Shown here: positions 44,038-55,429 of the stretch, piece after piece | How the letters are laid out: each line of letters begins with the position of its first letter | How positions within the stretch are numbered: the stretch's first letter is position 1 | Origin: Pseudomonas songnenensis | GTDB taxonomy: Bacteria > Pseudomonadota > Gammaproteobacteria > Pseudomonadales > Pseudomonadaceae | Length of the DNA: 64,000 nt | NCBI RefSeq assembly: GCF_003696315.1 | Contig: NZ_RFFN01000005.1 | Location: 62,001-126,000 of the forward strand | Direction of reading: 5' to 3' | The notes under the pieces: generated by a model | The model's database searches: none | Told to the model about the DNA's origin: nothing | The model's input: the letters and a program-made list of their open reading frames with translations, nothing else | Translations under genes and position numbers: made by a program

Positions 44038-45546
44038 TCACAGCAAACGCTTGCGCTCGCTGGACGGTGCGATACCGAGTGACTCACGGTACTTCGCAAC
44101 TGTGCGGCGGGCCACCTGGATGCCCTGCGCCTCCAGTAAACCAGCGATCTTGCTGTCACTCAACGGCTTTTTCTGGTTTTCCGCGGCGACCAGCTTTTTG
44201 ATGATCGCGCGGATCGCGGTGGACGAACATTCGCCGCCTTCAGCGGTGCTGACGTGGCTGGAGAAGAAGTATTTGAGCTCGTAGATGCCCCGCGGCGTGT
44301 GCATGTATTTCTGCGTCGTCACCCGGGAAATGGTTGACTCATGCATGCCCACCGCTTCGGCAATATCGTGCAGCACCAGCGGCTTCATTGCTTCGTCACC
44401 GTGCTCGAGGAAGGCGCGCTGATGCTCGACGATCTGGGTTGCGACCTTCATCAGGGTTTCGTTGCGGCTGAGCAGGCTCTTGATGAACCAGCGCGCTTCC
44501 TGCAGCTGGTTGCGCATGAAGGTGTTGTCGGCGCTGGAATCGGCGCGTTTGACAAAGCCTGCGTACTGCGCATTGACCCGCAGGCGCGGCATGGCTTCCT
44601 GATTCAGCTCGACCAGCCAGCGGTCATTGTGCTTGCGCACGATGACGTCGGGCACCACGTACTCCGGTTCGCTCGCCTCGATCTGCGAGCCGGGGCGGGG
44701 GTTCAGGCTCTGGATCAGCTCGATGACCTGGCGCAGATCGTCTTCCTTGAGCTTCATCCGCCGCATCAGCAGGCTGTAGTCGCGGCTGCCCAGGATATCC
44801 AGGTAGTCGCTGACCAGGCGCTGGGCTTCGCTCAGCCAAGGCGTCCGCTCGGGGAGCTGACGCAGTTGCAGCAGCAGGCATTCGCGCAGATCGCGCGCGC
44901 CGATGCCGGCCGGTTCGAACTGCTGGATGCGACGCAAGACGACCTCGACCTCATCGAGTTCGATTTCCAGCTCCGGATCGAAGGAGTCGACGATTTCCTG
45001 CAGTGTCTCTTCGAGATAGCCCTGATCGTTGATGCAGTCGATCAGGGTGGTCGCGATCAGGCGGTCGGTATCGCTCATCGGCGCCAGGTTGAGCTGCCAC
45101 AGCAAGTGGCTCTGCAGGCTGATGCCGCTGGACGTACGGCTGGTGAAGTCCCACTCGTCGTCATCGTTGCTGGGCAGGCTGCTGGCGCTGGTCTGATAGA
45201 TGTCTTCCCAGGCCGTGTCGACCGGGAGCTCGCTGGGGATTCGCTCTCCCCAATCACCGTCGTCTGCGCTTTCGCCGCTGTGGGACGGCTCCTCGTAAGT
45301 GCTTTCCGGGCTGCTGTTTTTCTCGATGCCGGGTTCGCCCGGCCGATCGGCGGCTTCGGCCATGGGGTCGGAGCTGTCGAAGTCGTCACCGTCTTCTTCA
45401 CGCTCGAGCATGGGGTTGGAATCCAGCGCCTCCTGGATCTCCTGTTGCAGATCGAGGGTGGATAGCTGGAGGAGCCGTATGGCCTGTTGCAGCTGCGGTG
45501 TCATCGTCAGCTGCTGGCCCATCTTCAGGACTAGCGATGGTTTCAT
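44038..45546 (-). CDS. rpoN: RNA polymerase sigma-54 factor RpoN
   Basis: The 502-residue sigma-54 has an N-terminal Gln/Leu-rich region I ([15 protein letters not shown]), an acidic region II (about 50-120), a core-binding domain, and a C-terminal DNA-binding part with the RpoN box [10 protein letters not shown]. It directs transcription from -24/-12 promoters with AAA+ activators. Pseudomonas targets include nitrogen use, flagella and type IV pili. The start at 45546 matches the family N-terminus M-K-P-S-L-V-L-K. The gene lies 146 nt after lptB. Confidence 0.97.
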   Translation of the reverse strand: MKPSLVLKMGQQLTMTPQLQQAIRLLQLSTLDLQQEIQEALDSNPMLEREEDGDDFDSSDPMAEAADRPGEPGIEKNSSPESTYEEPSHSGESADDGDWGERIPSELPVDTAWEDIYQTSASSLPSNDDDEWDFTSRTSSGISLQSHLLWQLNLAPMSDTDRLIATTLIDCINDQGYLEETLQEIVDSFDPELEIELDEVEVVLRRIQQFEPAGIGARDLRECLLLQLRQLPERTPWLSEAQRLVSDYLDILGSRDYSLLMRRMKLKEDDLRQVIELIQSLNPRPGSQIEASEPEYVVPDVIVRKHNDRWLVELNQEAMPRLRVNAQYAGFVKRADSSADNTFMRNQLQEARWFIKSLLSRNETLMKVATQIVEHQRAFLEHGDEAMKPLVLHDIAEAVGMHESTISRVTTQKYMHTPRGIYELKYFFSSHVSTAEGGECSSTAIRAIIKKLVAAENQKKPLSDSKIAGLLEAQGIQVARRTVAKYRESLGIAPSSERKRLL

Positions 45547-45692
45547 GGCAGAGGACTTCGAACCTTGTATGCCGGCGCAACCGCGCCCATTCCGACATGC
45601 CGCGCCTGGGGGCGCCGGCGAAAGCAAATTATATGCCTGCCGACGAAGCCTTTGCCTAGAGCCGATTTGCCGAGCCGAGCAAAAAATCCGCG

Positions 45693-46418
45693 TTACAGCC
45701 GGAATTCGTGGCCCAGGTAGACTTCCTTGACCAGCTGGTTGCTCAGGATGGTCTGCGCGTCGCCTTCGGCAATCAGTTGCCCGTCATTGACGATGTAAGC
45801 GGTTTCGCAGATATCCAGGGTTTCGCGGACATTGTGATCGGTGATCAGCACGCCGATGCCCTTGGCCTTGAGGTGATGGATGATCTGTTTGATATCGCCT
45901 ACCGAGATCGGGTCCACGCCAGCGAAGGGTTCATCGAGCAGGATGAACTTCGGCGCAGTAGCCAGGGCGCGGGCGATCTCCACCCGGCGACGCTCGCCGC
46001 CGGACAGGCTCATGCCGAGGCTGTCGCGGATGTGGTTGATGTGAAACTCCTGCAGCAGACCTTCCAGCGCCTGCTGCCGGCCGCTGCGATCCAGGTCTTT
46101 GCGCGTCTCGAGAATGGCCATGATGTTGTCAGCCACCGAGAGTTTGCGAAAGATCGACGCTTCCTGCGGCAGGTAGCCGATGCCGGCGCGCGCGCGGCCG
46201 TGCATTGGCAGGTGGGTGACGTCGTTCTGATCGATCAGAACGCGACCCTGGTCGGCATTCACCAGGCCGACGATCATGTAGAAGCAGGTGGTCTTGCCAG
46301 CGCCGTTGGGGCCGAGCAGGCCAACGATCTGTCCGCTCTCGATGGACAGGCTGACGTCGCGCACGACCTGGCGACTCTTGTAGCTCTTGGCCAGATGCTG
46401 GGCTTTGAGAACGGCCAT
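45693..46418 (-). CDS. lptB: LPS export ABC transporter ATPase LptB
   Basis: The 241-residue cytosolic ATPase drives LPS extraction by LptFG. Walker A (G-P-N-G-A-G-K-T-T), signature L-S-G-G-E-R-R-R and Walker B followed by D-E-P-F-A-G-V-D-P are intact. Its start overlaps the lptA stop by one base. In the kdsD-kdsC-lptC-lptA-lptB operon it is the last gene before rpoN. Confidence 0.97.
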   Translation of the reverse strand: MAVLKAQHLAKSYKSRQVVRDVSLSIESGQIVGLLGPNGAGKTTCFYMIVGLVNADQGRVLIDQNDVTHLPMHGRARAGIGYLPQEASIFRKLSVADNIMAILETRKDLDRSGRQQALEGLLQEFHINHIRDSLGMSLSGGERRRVEIARALATAPKFILLDEPFAGVDPISVGDIKQIIHHLKAKGIGVLITDHNVRETLDICETAYIVNDGQLIAEGDAQTILSNQLVKEVYLGHEFRL

Positions 46419-46963
46419 TACTCAGGCTGCTCCGTGGCTTGGTCGCGTTTGCGCGGCTGGATCACCATGTCGACGCGCGGCCGCGGCGTGGTCACATCGG
46501 CATTGGTGGCGCGACCGGCATTGACGATCTGGCGACGGGTGTCATAGACGATCTTCTCACCTTCGAAGGTGTTGCCTTCCTGAACCACCTTGGCCTGGTC
46601 GATAAGGACGATGCGCTCGTTGGCGGCGAAGTACTGGATGGTCAGGCCGTAGGCCTTGACGATCTCCTTGTCCGCTGCCGGTTTCTGCTCGTAGTAGGCT
46701 GGCTTGCCGATAGAAGTGAAGACCTCGACATCGCCATTGCCATCCTGAGTGATGGTCACCGTGTCGCCAGTGATCTTCATCGTGCCCTGGGTGATGACCA
46801 CGTCGCCGCGATATACCGCTACGCCCTGTCGGTCGTCGAGTTCGGCGGAGTCGGCCTGTACGCGGATTGGCTGTTCACGGTCCTCGGGAAGCGCCCAGGC
46901 GCTGGCGCCGAGCCAGAAGGCGCTCAAACCGAGCAGGAGGGGGAGAGTCTTAACGCAGCTCAT
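46418..46963 (-). CDS. lptA: LPS periplasmic bridge protein LptA
   Basis: This 181-residue periplasmic protein has a signal peptide (cleavage near A-W-A-L) followed by an OstA/LptA beta-jellyroll with repeated hydrophobic/acidic strands such as G-V-A-V-Y-R-G-D-V. LptA units stack into a bridge carrying LPS from LptC to LptD. Its start overlaps lptC by 14 nt, and its end overlaps lptB by one base. Confidence 0.95.
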   Translation of the reverse strand: MSCVKTLPLLLGLSAFWLGASAWALPEDREQPIRVQADSAELDDRQGVAVYRGDVVITQGTMKITGDTVTITQDGNGDVEVFTSIGKPAYYEQKPAADKEIVKAYGLTIQYFAANERIVLIDQAKVVQEGNTFEGEKIVYDTRRQIVNAGRATNADVTTPRPRVDMVIQPRKRDQATEQPE

Positions 46964-47522
46964 GCTGGCCTCTTACGTTGGACAGCAGGAGCATCCTGCC
47001 GTCATCCATGTACGCTTTCATGCCGGTTGCGGTGGTCACGCCGTTGGCGGCCTCGATTCTAACGGCTTGGTTGGTCTCGGCATAATCCTTGTCCGGCCAT
47101 ACGGTCAGGCGGCTGGTGGTAAGGATCGTCGGGCGGCCTTTGGCATCGGTACGCTCGACCCGTACCTTGTCGATCAACACCACCTCGTCGCCCTCGGCCG
47201 ATACTTCGCCGCGCTCGCTGCGCACGTGCCAGGGCAGCTCGGTGCCGCGATAGGACATGAGGTCGGGCTTGGTCAGCAGGCTGATATCGCTGGCCTTGAT
47301 GTGCTCGAGTTTGTCTGCCGTGAGTTCGTAGTTGCGCTTGCCGTCGGGTTGGTACTGCACCGTGCGCGAGTTGATCACGTAGAAGTCGACATCAGGCGTC
47401 TCGGCAGTCGCGGCAGGCGGCTGCTGCATGAAACTTTCCGGCCGGATATTCCAGTAGCCGATAGCCACTAACAGGGCAGCGATCAGGGTCAGCAGGGCGG
47501 CGAAGCGCAGTTTGCGAAGCAT
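46950..47522 (-). CDS. lptC: LPS export protein LptC
   Basis: This 190-residue bitopic protein has one N-terminal helix (about 7-24) and a periplasmic jellyroll domain, and receives LPS from LptB2FG to pass to LptA. The D-F-Y-V-I-N-S-R-T-V-Q-Y start of the folded domain is typical. It begins 8 nt after the kdsC stop and overlaps lptA, so the operon is tightly coupled. Confidence 0.93.
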   Translation of the reverse strand: MLRKLRFAALLTLIAALLVAIGYWNIRPESFMQQPPAATAETPDVDFYVINSRTVQYQPDGKRNYELTADKLEHIKASDISLLTKPDLMSYRGTELPWHVRSERGEVSAEGDEVVLIDKVRVERTDAKGRPTILTTSRLTVWPDKDYAETNQAVRIEAANGVTTATGMKAYMDDGRMLLLSNVRGQHELR

Positions 47523-47530
47523 CCAGACCT

Positions 47531-48055
47531 CTACAGATAAGCGTTCTGCGCGGCGGCCAGGGTGCCCTGGGCGCGCATGATCAGTTCGCAGAACTCGCGT
47601 GCTGCACCTTCGCCGCCGCGTGCCTGCGTCACGCCGTGTGAATGTGCACGGACGAACGAGTCGGCGCTGGCGACTGCCATGCCGAGGCCGACACGGCGGA
47701 TCACCGGCAGGTCCGGCAGATCGTCGCCGAGATAAGCCACCTCAGAGTAGCTCAGGCCGAGTTCGGCGAGCAGCTCGTCGAGCACGACCAGCTTGTCTTC
47801 GCGGCCCTGGTAAAGGTGTTGGATGCCCAGATTCTGCGCGCGACGCTCCACGACCGGCGTCTTGCGCCCGCTGATGATTGCGGTGCGCACGCCGGAATTG
47901 ATCAGCATCTTGATGCCATGACCGTCCAGCGTGTTGAAGGTTTTGAACTCGCTACCGTCCGTAAGAAAATACAGGCGACCGTCGGTCAGGACGCCATCGA
48001 CGTCGAAGATCGCCAGGCGGATGTCGCGGGCGCGTTGCAGCAGTTGCTCGTGCAT
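47531..48055 (-). CDS. kdsC: 3-deoxy-D-manno-octulosonate 8-phosphate phosphatase KdsC
   Basis: This 174-residue HAD-family phosphatase releases Kdo from Kdo 8-phosphate for LPS core synthesis. The nucleophile motif D-V-D-G-V-L-T-D-G, the S-G-R segment and G-D-D-L-P-D-L-P are present. The small tetrameric KdsC form without a cap is expected at this length. It overlaps the kdsD stop by one base. Confidence 0.95.
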   Translation of the reverse strand: MHEQLLQRARDIRLAIFDVDGVLTDGRLYFLTDGSEFKTFNTLDGHGIKMLINSGVRTAIISGRKTPVVERRAQNLGIQHLYQGREDKLVVLDELLAELGLSYSEVAYLGDDLPDLPVIRRVGLGMAVASADSFVRAHSHGVTQARGGEGAAREFCELIMRAQGTLAAAQNAYL

Positions 48056-49029
48056 TACATCACCCCCGCGCGCAGCAGGTCGTGCATGTTCAGCGCGCCG
48101 ACCGGCAGCTCGCTATCGTCGATCACCACCAGTGAGCTGATCTTGTGGTCTTCCATGATCTTCAGTGCCTCGGCTGCAAGCATTTCCGCATTGGCGGTCT
48201 TGCCGTGAACGGTCATGACCTCGTCAATGCTGGTCTGGCGTACATCCACGCCCTTGTCCAGCGCGCGGCGCAGATCGCCGTCGGTGAATATTCCCGCCAG
48301 CCGCCCGTCCGTTTCGACGATCACGGTCATGCCCAGGCCCTTCTGCGTCATCTCCAGCAGGGCGTCGCGTAGTGAGGTCCCGCGCGGCACTCTGGGCAGG
48401 CGCTCGCCTGTGTGCATCACATGCTCGACCTTGAGCAGCAGCCGGCGGCCCAGCGCGCCGCCCGGGTGGGAGAAGGCAAAATCTTCGGCGGTGAAACCGC
48501 GGGCTTCCAGTAGCGCGATGGCCAGCGCATCGCCCAGTACCAGGCTCACGGTTGTGGATGAGGTCGGTGCGAGATTCAGCGGGCAGGCTTCGATACTGAC
48601 GCTGGCATCCAGATTCACCGCGGCGGCCTTGGCCAGCACCGAGCTGGGATTGCCGGTCATGCTGATCAGGGTGATGCCGAGACGCTTGATCAGCGGCAGC
48701 AGGGTGACGATCTCGCTGGTAGTGCCGGAGTTGGACAGAGCCAGTACGACGTCATCCTGGGTGATCATGCCCATGTCGCCATGGCTGGCTTCGGCCGGGT
48801 GCACGAAGAAGGCGGCGGTGCCGGTGCTGGCCAGCGTTGCGGCGATCTTGCGGCCGATGTGCCCGGATTTGCCCATGCCGACCACGACCACGCGGCCCTT
48901 GCACGCCAGGATCAATTCGCAGGCCCTGACGAAGCTTGCGTCGATTCTGGCGTTCAGCTGCTCAACTGCCTCGGTTTCCAGGCGGATGGTGCGTTGCGCG
49001 GTTTCGATCAACTGGCTGCTCTGGCTCAT
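48055..49029 (-). CDS. kdsD: D-arabinose 5-phosphate isomerase KdsD
   Basis: The 324-residue enzyme converts ribulose 5-phosphate to arabinose 5-phosphate, the first dedicated Kdo precursor. An N-terminal SIS domain (about 40-180) has V-G-M-G-K-S-G-H-I-G-R-K and the S-N-S-G-T-T-S-E region, and two CBS domains make up the C-terminal third. As first gene of the Kdo/Lpt operon it follows a TATAAT -10 box about 35 nt upstream. Confidence 0.96.
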   Translation of the reverse strand: MSQSSQLIETAQRTIRLETEAVEQLNARIDASFVRACELILACKGRVVVVGMGKSGHIGRKIAATLASTGTAAFFVHPAEASHGDMGMITQDDVVLALSNSGTTSEIVTLLPLIKRLGITLISMTGNPSSVLAKAAAVNLDASVSIEACPLNLAPTSSTTVSLVLGDALAIALLEARGFTAEDFAFSHPGGALGRRLLLKVEHVMHTGERLPRVPRGTSLRDALLEMTQKGLGMTVIVETDGRLAGIFTDGDLRRALDKGVDVRQTSIDEVMTVHGKTANAEMLAAEALKIMEDHKISSLVVIDDSELPVGALNMHDLLRAGVM

Positions 49030-49061
49030 GGCTGGCGAGGTCGTCCGATTAAAAAGCGCGG

Positions 49062-49067
49062 ATTATA
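49062..49067 (-). promoter_or_regulatory. Candidate -10 box of the kdsD operon
   Basis: The minus strand reads GCTATAATCC, an exact TATAAT hexamer, about 35 nt before the kdsD ATG. A convincing -35 hexamer is not visible at 16-18 bp, so the call rests on the -10 sequence and its place. Confidence 0.45.
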
Positions 49068-49198
49068 GCGAGAAACGGGCTGCCGCTGATGGAAAATCTC
49101 GGCGGTCCAGCGTCGTTGCGCCTGAAGGATCTGATCACTGCTAGCTGAACCCAGGCTGAACGGGCGTGTCGCTAGTCATCTGCTGAAACGCTCATTGG

Positions 49199-49227
49199 TT
49201 GGGCGGCCATAGGGGCGGTGCTATAGT
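49199..49227 (+). promoter_or_regulatory. Candidate sigma-70 promoter of the mla operon
   Basis: TTGGGC and TATAGT are 17 bp apart; the -10 matches five of six consensus bases and the -35 three. The start would be near 49234, leaving about 75 nt before mlaF. Confidence 0.5.
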
Positions 49228-49310
49228 GCGCGCCCGAAAACGGTCAGGCAGAAAGTATCCCGGCGCCGACGGGAACCGTCTGTTTCGCAGACTGCATGCA
49301 AGGAGACCAG

Positions 49311-50126
49311 ATGAGCGCCAGCAACGACTACGCGGTCGAGCTGAAGGGAGTGACCTTCATGCGAGGCGAGCGCAGTATCTTCGATAAAGTCGACATCGCG
49401 ATCCCGCGAGGGAAGGTCACGGCCATCATGGGGCCGTCCGGGTGCGGCAAGACGACTCTGCTGCGGCTGATCGCCGCTCAGCTGATGCCTTCGCAGGGTG
49501 AGGTATGGGTAGCCGGCAACAACCTGCCGAGCCTCTCGCGTAGCGAGCTGTTCGATATGCGCAAGCAGATGGGGGTGCTGTTTCAGAGCGGTGCACTCTT
49601 TACCGATCTGGACGTGTTCGAGAACGTCGCCTTCCCCCTGCGCGTGCACACCAAGCTGCCGGAAGAGATGATCCGCGACATCGTGCTGATGAAGCTGGAA
49701 GCTGTCGGCCTGCGCGGTGCCATCGAGCTGATGCCCGACGAACTCTCCGGTGGCATGAAGCGGCGTGTCGCGCTTGCGCGGGCGATTGCGCTGGATCCGC
49801 AGATTCTGATGTACGACGAGCCTTTCGCCGGGCAGGACCCGATCGCGATGGGCGTGTTGGTGCGCCTGATCCGGTTGCTCAACGATGCCTTGGGTATCAC
49901 CAGTATCGTGGTTTCCCATGACCTGGCCGAAACCGCTTCCATCGCCGATTACATCTATGTCGTGGGCGACTCCCAGGTGCTCGGGCAGGGCACACCGTCC
50001 GAACTGATGGCGTCGGATAATCCGCGTATTCGACAATTCATGAAGGGTTCGGCCGATGGGCCGGTGCCGTTCCATTTTCCCGCGCCGGCATACGCCGACG
50101 ACCTGCTGGGAGGCACCGATGCGTAA
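49311..50126 (+). CDS. mlaF: Phospholipid transport ATPase MlaF (Ttg2A)
   Basis: The 271-residue ABC ATPase powers phospholipid traffic between outer and inner membrane. Walker A (G-P-S-G-C-G-K-T-T), signature L-S-G-G-M-K-R-R and Walker B (I-L-M-Y-D-E-P-F) are intact. AAGGAG lies 7 nt before the ATG at 49311. It overlaps mlaE by 8 nt and leads the mlaFEDCB operon, divergent from kdsD. Confidence 0.95.
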   Translation: MSASNDYAVELKGVTFMRGERSIFDKVDIAIPRGKVTAIMGPSGCGKTTLLRLIAAQLMPSQGEVWVAGNNLPSLSRSELFDMRKQMGVLFQSGALFTDLDVFENVAFPLRVHTKLPEEMIRDIVLMKLEAVGLRGAIELMPDELSGGMKRRVALARAIALDPQILMYDEPFAGQDPIAMGVLVRLIRLLNDALGITSIVVSHDLAETASIADYIYVVGDSQVLGQGTPSELMASDNPRIRQFMKGSADGPVPFHFPAPAYADDLLGGTDA

Positions 50127-50916
50127 GCGTTCCTTGTTGGATCGGGTCGCCTTGTTGGGGCGCGCCGGTCTGGATGTGCTGGCGGCGCTCGGGCGCTCGA
50201 CCATTTTCCTGGTGCATGCCCTGTTTGGCCGCAGCGGCCTGCACAACGGCTTCTCGCTGTTGGTCAAGCAGCTTTATTCGGTCGGCGTTTTGTCGCTGGC
50301 GATCGTCGTGGTGTCCGGCATTTTCATTGGCATGGTACTGGCGCTGCAGGGCTACAACATCCTCAGCAGCTACGGGTCGGAGCAGGCGGTTGGACAGATG
50401 GTTGCGCTGACCTTGCTGCGCGAGCTCGGGCCGGTAGTGACTGCGCTGCTGTTCGCGGGGCGTGCCGGCTCGGCGCTGGCGGCTGAGATCGGCAACATGA
50501 AATCCACCGAGCAGCTCTCGAGCCTGGAGATGATTGGTGTCGATCCGCTCAAGTACATCATCGCGCCACGTCTGTGGGCCGGCTTCATCTCGCTGCCGCT
50601 GCTGACATTGATCTTCAATGTGGTCGGCATCTGGGGCGGGGCGATGGTCGCGGTGGACTGGCTGGGTGTCTATGAGGGGTCGTTCTGGGCCAACATGCAG
50701 AACAGTGTCAACTTCCACTCGGATGTACTCAACGGCGTGATCAAGAGCGTGGTGTTTGCGCTGGTGGTCACCTGGATCGCCGTGTTCCAGGGCTACGACT
50801 GTGAGCCCACTTCTGAAGGTATCAGTCGTGCCACCACCCGGACCGTGGTGTATGCCTCGCTGGCAGTGCTCGGCCTCGATTTCATTTTGACCGCGTTGAT
50901 GTTTGGAGATTTCTGA
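50119..50916 (+). CDS. mlaE: Phospholipid transport permease MlaE
   Basis: The 265-residue inner-membrane permease of the MlaFEDB complex has about five helices and the MlaE-family segment [24 protein letters not shown] lies 5 nt before the ATG at 50119, inside the end of mlaF. Its stop overlaps the mlaD start as TGATG. Confidence 0.95.
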   Translation: MRKRSLLDRVALLGRAGLDVLAALGRSTIFLVHALFGRSGLHNGFSLLVKQLYSVGVLSLAIVVVSGIFIGMVLALQGYNILSSYGSEQAVGQMVALTLLRELGPVVTALLFAGRAGSALAAEIGNMKSTEQLSSLEMIGVDPLKYIIAPRLWAGFISLPLLTLIFNVVGIWGGAMVAVDWLGVYEGSFWANMQNSVNFHSDVLNGVIKSVVFALVVTWIAVFQGYDCEPTSEGISRATTRTVVYASLAVLGLDFILTALMFGDF

Positions 50917-51374
50917 TGCGTATCCGCACACTGGAAATGGGTGTCGGGCTGTTCCTGCTTGCCGGCTTGCTGGCCCTGCTGCTGCTGTCGCTGCGCGTTA
51001 GCGGGCTGAGTGTGGGCAGCGCCGACACGTACAAGCTGTATGCCTATTTCGACAATATCGCCGGTTTGACGGTCCGATCCAAGGTGACCATGGCCGGTGT
51101 GACCATCGGCAAGGTCACGGCGATCGATCTGGATCGTGATAGCTACACCGGTCGGGTGACCATGGAAATCCAGCAGGACGTGAACATCCTGCCGGCTGAC
51201 TCTACCGCTTCGATCCTGACTGCCGGCCTGCTGGGCGAGAAGTACGTCGGCATCAGCGTGGGTGGCGACGATGAGCTGCTGAAGGATGGTGACACCATTC
51301 AGGACACCCAGTCCTCGCTGGTGCTGGAGGATCTGATCGGCAAATTCCTGCTCAACTCGGTAAATAGAGACTGA
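50916..51374 (+). CDS. mlaD: Outer membrane lipid asymmetry protein MlaD (MCE domain)
   Basis: The 152-residue protein has an N-terminal membrane helix (about 7-28) and one MCE domain (Y-A-Y-F-D-N-I-A-G-L-T-V-R-S-K-V-T onward) that forms a hexameric lipid tunnel above MlaE. Y-V-G-I-S-V-G-G lies near the end of the domain. The ATG overlaps the mlaE stop. mlaC starts 11 nt after its stop. Confidence 0.95.
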   Translation: MRIRTLEMGVGLFLLAGLLALLLLSLRVSGLSVGSADTYKLYAYFDNIAGLTVRSKVTMAGVTIGKVTAIDLDRDSYTGRVTMEIQQDVNILPADSTASILTAGLLGEKYVGISVGGDDELLKDGDTIQDTQSSLVLEDLIGKFLLNSVNRD

Positions 51375-51385
51375 AGGAGATGAAC

Positions 51386-52033
51386 ATGATGACTGCCTTG
51401 CGTCGCGGCCTGCTGATTCTGCTGGCCATATTGCCCATGTATTCCCAGGCCGCACTGACCGCGCACCAGGTGATTCAGAAAACCACGGACGAGTTGCTGG
51501 CCGACCTCAAGGCTAACAAGGAGCAGTACCGCAGCGATCCGGCGGCCTTCTACGATTCGCTCAATGAGATTCTTGGTCCGGTGGTCGATGCTGATGGCAT
51601 TTCGCGCAGCATCATGACCGTCAAATACTCGCGCAATGCGTCTCCCGAGCAGATGCAGCGCTTCCAGGAAAACTTCAAGCGCAGCCTGATGCAGTTCTAT
51701 GGCAACGCTCTGCTGGAGTACAACAATCAGCAGATTCGGGTATTGCCGCCGAGCGGCAAGCAGGACCCCAAGCGCACCAGCGTTGGTATGGAAGTGGTGG
51801 GGCGTCAGGGCGAGATCTATCCGGTGTCCTACACCATGGTCAACGATGGCGAATGGCGTGTGCGCAACGTCATCATCAATGGCATCAATATCGGCAAGCT
51901 GTTCCGCGATCAGTTCGCCGACTCCATGCAGCGCAACGGCAACGATCTGGACAAGACCATTGATGGTTGGGCCGAGGTGGTAGCGCGCGCCAAGGATACC
52001 GAGGCCGGGCAGCAGGCGGTTGGCGATGAGTGA
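51386..52033 (+). CDS. mlaC: Periplasmic phospholipid carrier MlaC
   Basis: The 215-residue secreted protein has a signal peptide ending near Y-S-Q-A-A and a lipid-binding fold of the Ttg2D/MlaC family. It shuttles phospholipid between the MlaA complex and MlaD. Two close in-frame ATGs exist; 51386 has AAGGAG at a proper 6-nt spacing, while 51380 abuts the site. It overlaps mlaB by 8 nt. Confidence 0.93.
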   Translation: MMTALRRGLLILLAILPMYSQAALTAHQVIQKTTDELLADLKANKEQYRSDPAAFYDSLNEILGPVVDADGISRSIMTVKYSRNASPEQMQRFQENFKRSLMQFYGNALLEYNNQQIRVLPPSGKQDPKRTSVGMEVVGRQGEIYPVSYTMVNDGEWRVRNVIINGINIGKLFRDQFADSMQRNGNDLDKTIDGWAEVVARAKDTEAGQQAVGDE

Positions 52034-52340
52034 GGCGCGGATCGAGCCAGGTGTCGAAGGTGAATTACGCCTGGCCGGCGTGCTGGACTACCGTACAGGT
52101 CCGGCTCTTCGCGAGGCCGGGCGGGCGCTGATCAGTGGCAGCCGTGTTCCGCTTACGCTGGATTGCTCGGCGGTCGAGCGCTCCAGTAGTGTCGGGCTTT
52201 CGTTGCTGCTGGCTTTCATGCGTGACGCCAAGGCCGCCGGGGTCGGGCTGCGTGTCGCTGCGTTGCCAGCCGATATGCTGAAGATCGCCAAGGTGTCCGG
52301 ATTGTTGGATATTATCCCGCTGGAAACATCCCTGGCTTGA
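52026..52340 (+). CDS. mlaB: STAS-domain protein MlaB
   Basis: This 104-residue cytosolic STAS protein stabilises MlaF and sets transporter activity. The D-C-S-A-V-E-R-S-S-S-V-G-L-S-L-L loop carries the conserved serine/threonine site of the fold. The ATG at 52026 lies inside the end of mlaC and is used in preference to an upstream TTG. It closes the mla operon. psiE begins 13 nt later and may be co-transcribed. Confidence 0.92.
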   Translation: MSEARIEPGVEGELRLAGVLDYRTGPALREAGRALISGSRVPLTLDCSAVERSSSVGLSLLLAFMRDAKAAGVGLRVAALPADMLKIAKVSGLLDIIPLETSLA

Positions 52341-52353
52341 AAGGAATCGTCGT

Positions 52354-52845
52354 ATGAAGCTGCGTTGGGCTGAAAGCCTGCGTGACAGCTTGCATGAGCT
52401 GGCCGAATCGCTGGGCAACCTGCTGGTCGAGAGCTTTCACTATCTGGCATTGTTCGCCATTGGCGCCGTCACAGCCTGGGCGGCAGTCATGGCGTTCCTC
52501 GGCATGGTCGAGAAAGGCCACATCACTGTTGATGACATCCTGCTGCTGTTCATCTATCTCGAGCTTGGCGCGATGGTTGGGATCTATTTCAAGACCAACC
52601 ATATGCCGGTGCGTTTCCTGATCTATGTCGCCATCACCGCGCTGACCCGTTTGCTGATTTCCGACATCTCGCATCATCACCGGCCCGATATGGGCGTGGT
52701 CTACGTGTCCGGCGCGATCCTGCTGCTGGCGTTGGCAATCCTGGTGGTGCGCTTTGCATCCTCGCGTTTCCCCGCCGTGCAGAGCGATAGCGGACGTTCG
52801 CGGCATCGCTCCAGTCGTGATCAGGGTGCCGAGACGCTTGATTGA
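52354..52845 (+). CDS. psiE: PsiE-family membrane protein
   Basis: This 163-residue inner-membrane protein has four hydrophobic helices (about 28-140) and belongs to the phosphate-starvation-inducible E family. The H-H-H-R-P-D-M motif is seen between helices 3 and 4. Function is unknown. A charged, Ser/Arg-rich tail (about 142-163) is probably disordered. It lies 13 nt after mlaB. I do not recall a psiE gene here in P. aeruginosa, so it may be a lineage-specific insertion into the mla-ibaG interval. Confidence 0.85.
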   Translation: MKLRWAESLRDSLHELAESLGNLLVESFHYLALFAIGAVTAWAAVMAFLGMVEKGHITVDDILLLFIYLELGAMVGIYFKTNHMPVRFLIYVAITALTRLLISDISHHHRPDMGVVYVSGAILLLALAILVVRFASSRFPAVQSDSGRSRHRSSRDQGAETLD

Positions 52846-52944
52846 GACATCTCCGTCGGTTCGGCAAGGTTCGGGGTTCGCAGCTTCCAGGCTTTTTTGT
52901 ATGATGGCCGGCCCGTGCGCGTGCTGCGCCGATCGAGGTTGAAC

Positions 52945-54553
<1,609 letters not shown>

Positions 54554-54627
54554 GCTTCGCGAGACGGATGGCTAGCGGGCCCTTGACTAGCGGGGGCCCA
54601 CCCGAGGTTCCAAAGGAAATGTGCTCC

Positions 54628-55260
54628 ATGCTCACCATCGCCCTGTCGAAAGGCCGCATTCTCGACGACACTCTGCCGCTGCTGGCTGCTGCGGGTATCG
54701 TACCCACCGAGAATCCGGACAAGAGCCGCAAGCTGATCATCCCGACTACCCAGGATGACGTTCGTCTGCTGATCGTTCGGGCTACGGATGTGCCTACCTA
54801 TGTCGAGCATGGCGCAGCCGATCTTGGGGTCGCTGGCAAGGACGTGTTGATGGAATACGGTGGCCAGGGGCTGTACGAGCCGCTGGATCTGCGTATCGCC
54901 AACTGCAAGCTGATGACCGCTGGCAAGGTCGGCGCGCCAGAGCCCAAGGGCCGCCTGCGCGTGGCCACCAAGTTCGTCAACGTCGCCAAGCGCTACTACG
55001 CCGAGCAGGGCCGGCAGGTCGACATCATTAAGCTGTACGGCTCCATGGAACTCGCTCCGCTGGTGGGGCTGGCGGACAAGATCATCGACGTGGTCGACAC
55101 CGGCAATACACTGCGCGCCAACGGTCTGGAACCCCAGGAACTGATCGCACACATCAGTTCGCGGCTGGTGGTGAACAAGGCTTCGATGAAAATGCAGCAC
55201 GCGCGCATCCAGGCGCTGATCGATACCCTGCACGCGGCAGTCCAGCAGCATCAGCATTGA
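54628..55260 (+). CDS. hisG: ATP phosphoribosyltransferase HisG, short form
   Basis: This 210-residue short-form HisG catalyses the first step of histidine synthesis from ATP and PRPP. The N-terminus [10 protein letters not shown] and the PRPP loop D-V-V-D-T-G-N-T-L are present. It lacks the C-terminal regulatory domain, so it needs HisZ for activity and feedback control; hisZ is not in the window. AAAGGA lies 10 nt before the ATG at 54628. Confidence 0.96.
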   Translation: MLTIALSKGRILDDTLPLLAAAGIVPTENPDKSRKLIIPTTQDDVRLLIVRATDVPTYVEHGAADLGVAGKDVLMEYGGQGLYEPLDLRIANCKLMTAGKVGAPEPKGRLRVATKFVNVAKRYYAEQGRQVDIIKLYGSMELAPLVGLADKIIDVVDTGNTLRANGLEPQELIAHISSRLVVNKASMKMQHARIQALIDTLHAAVQQHQH

Positions 55261-55429
55261 TGAATCTCGCGGTCACCACCGCGCCTGCCTATCCGTGCCA
55301 TAGCTGAAATTCTCAGGTGCCCGCACGGTGGGCTTGATATTCTAGCGGCGCCTGAGAGCCCGGCCTGCGCTTCGTGCCATTGCAGTGAAGCCGGCCGCTT
55401 CCGATGCCCAGCCAATCATGAGGCCCGCT

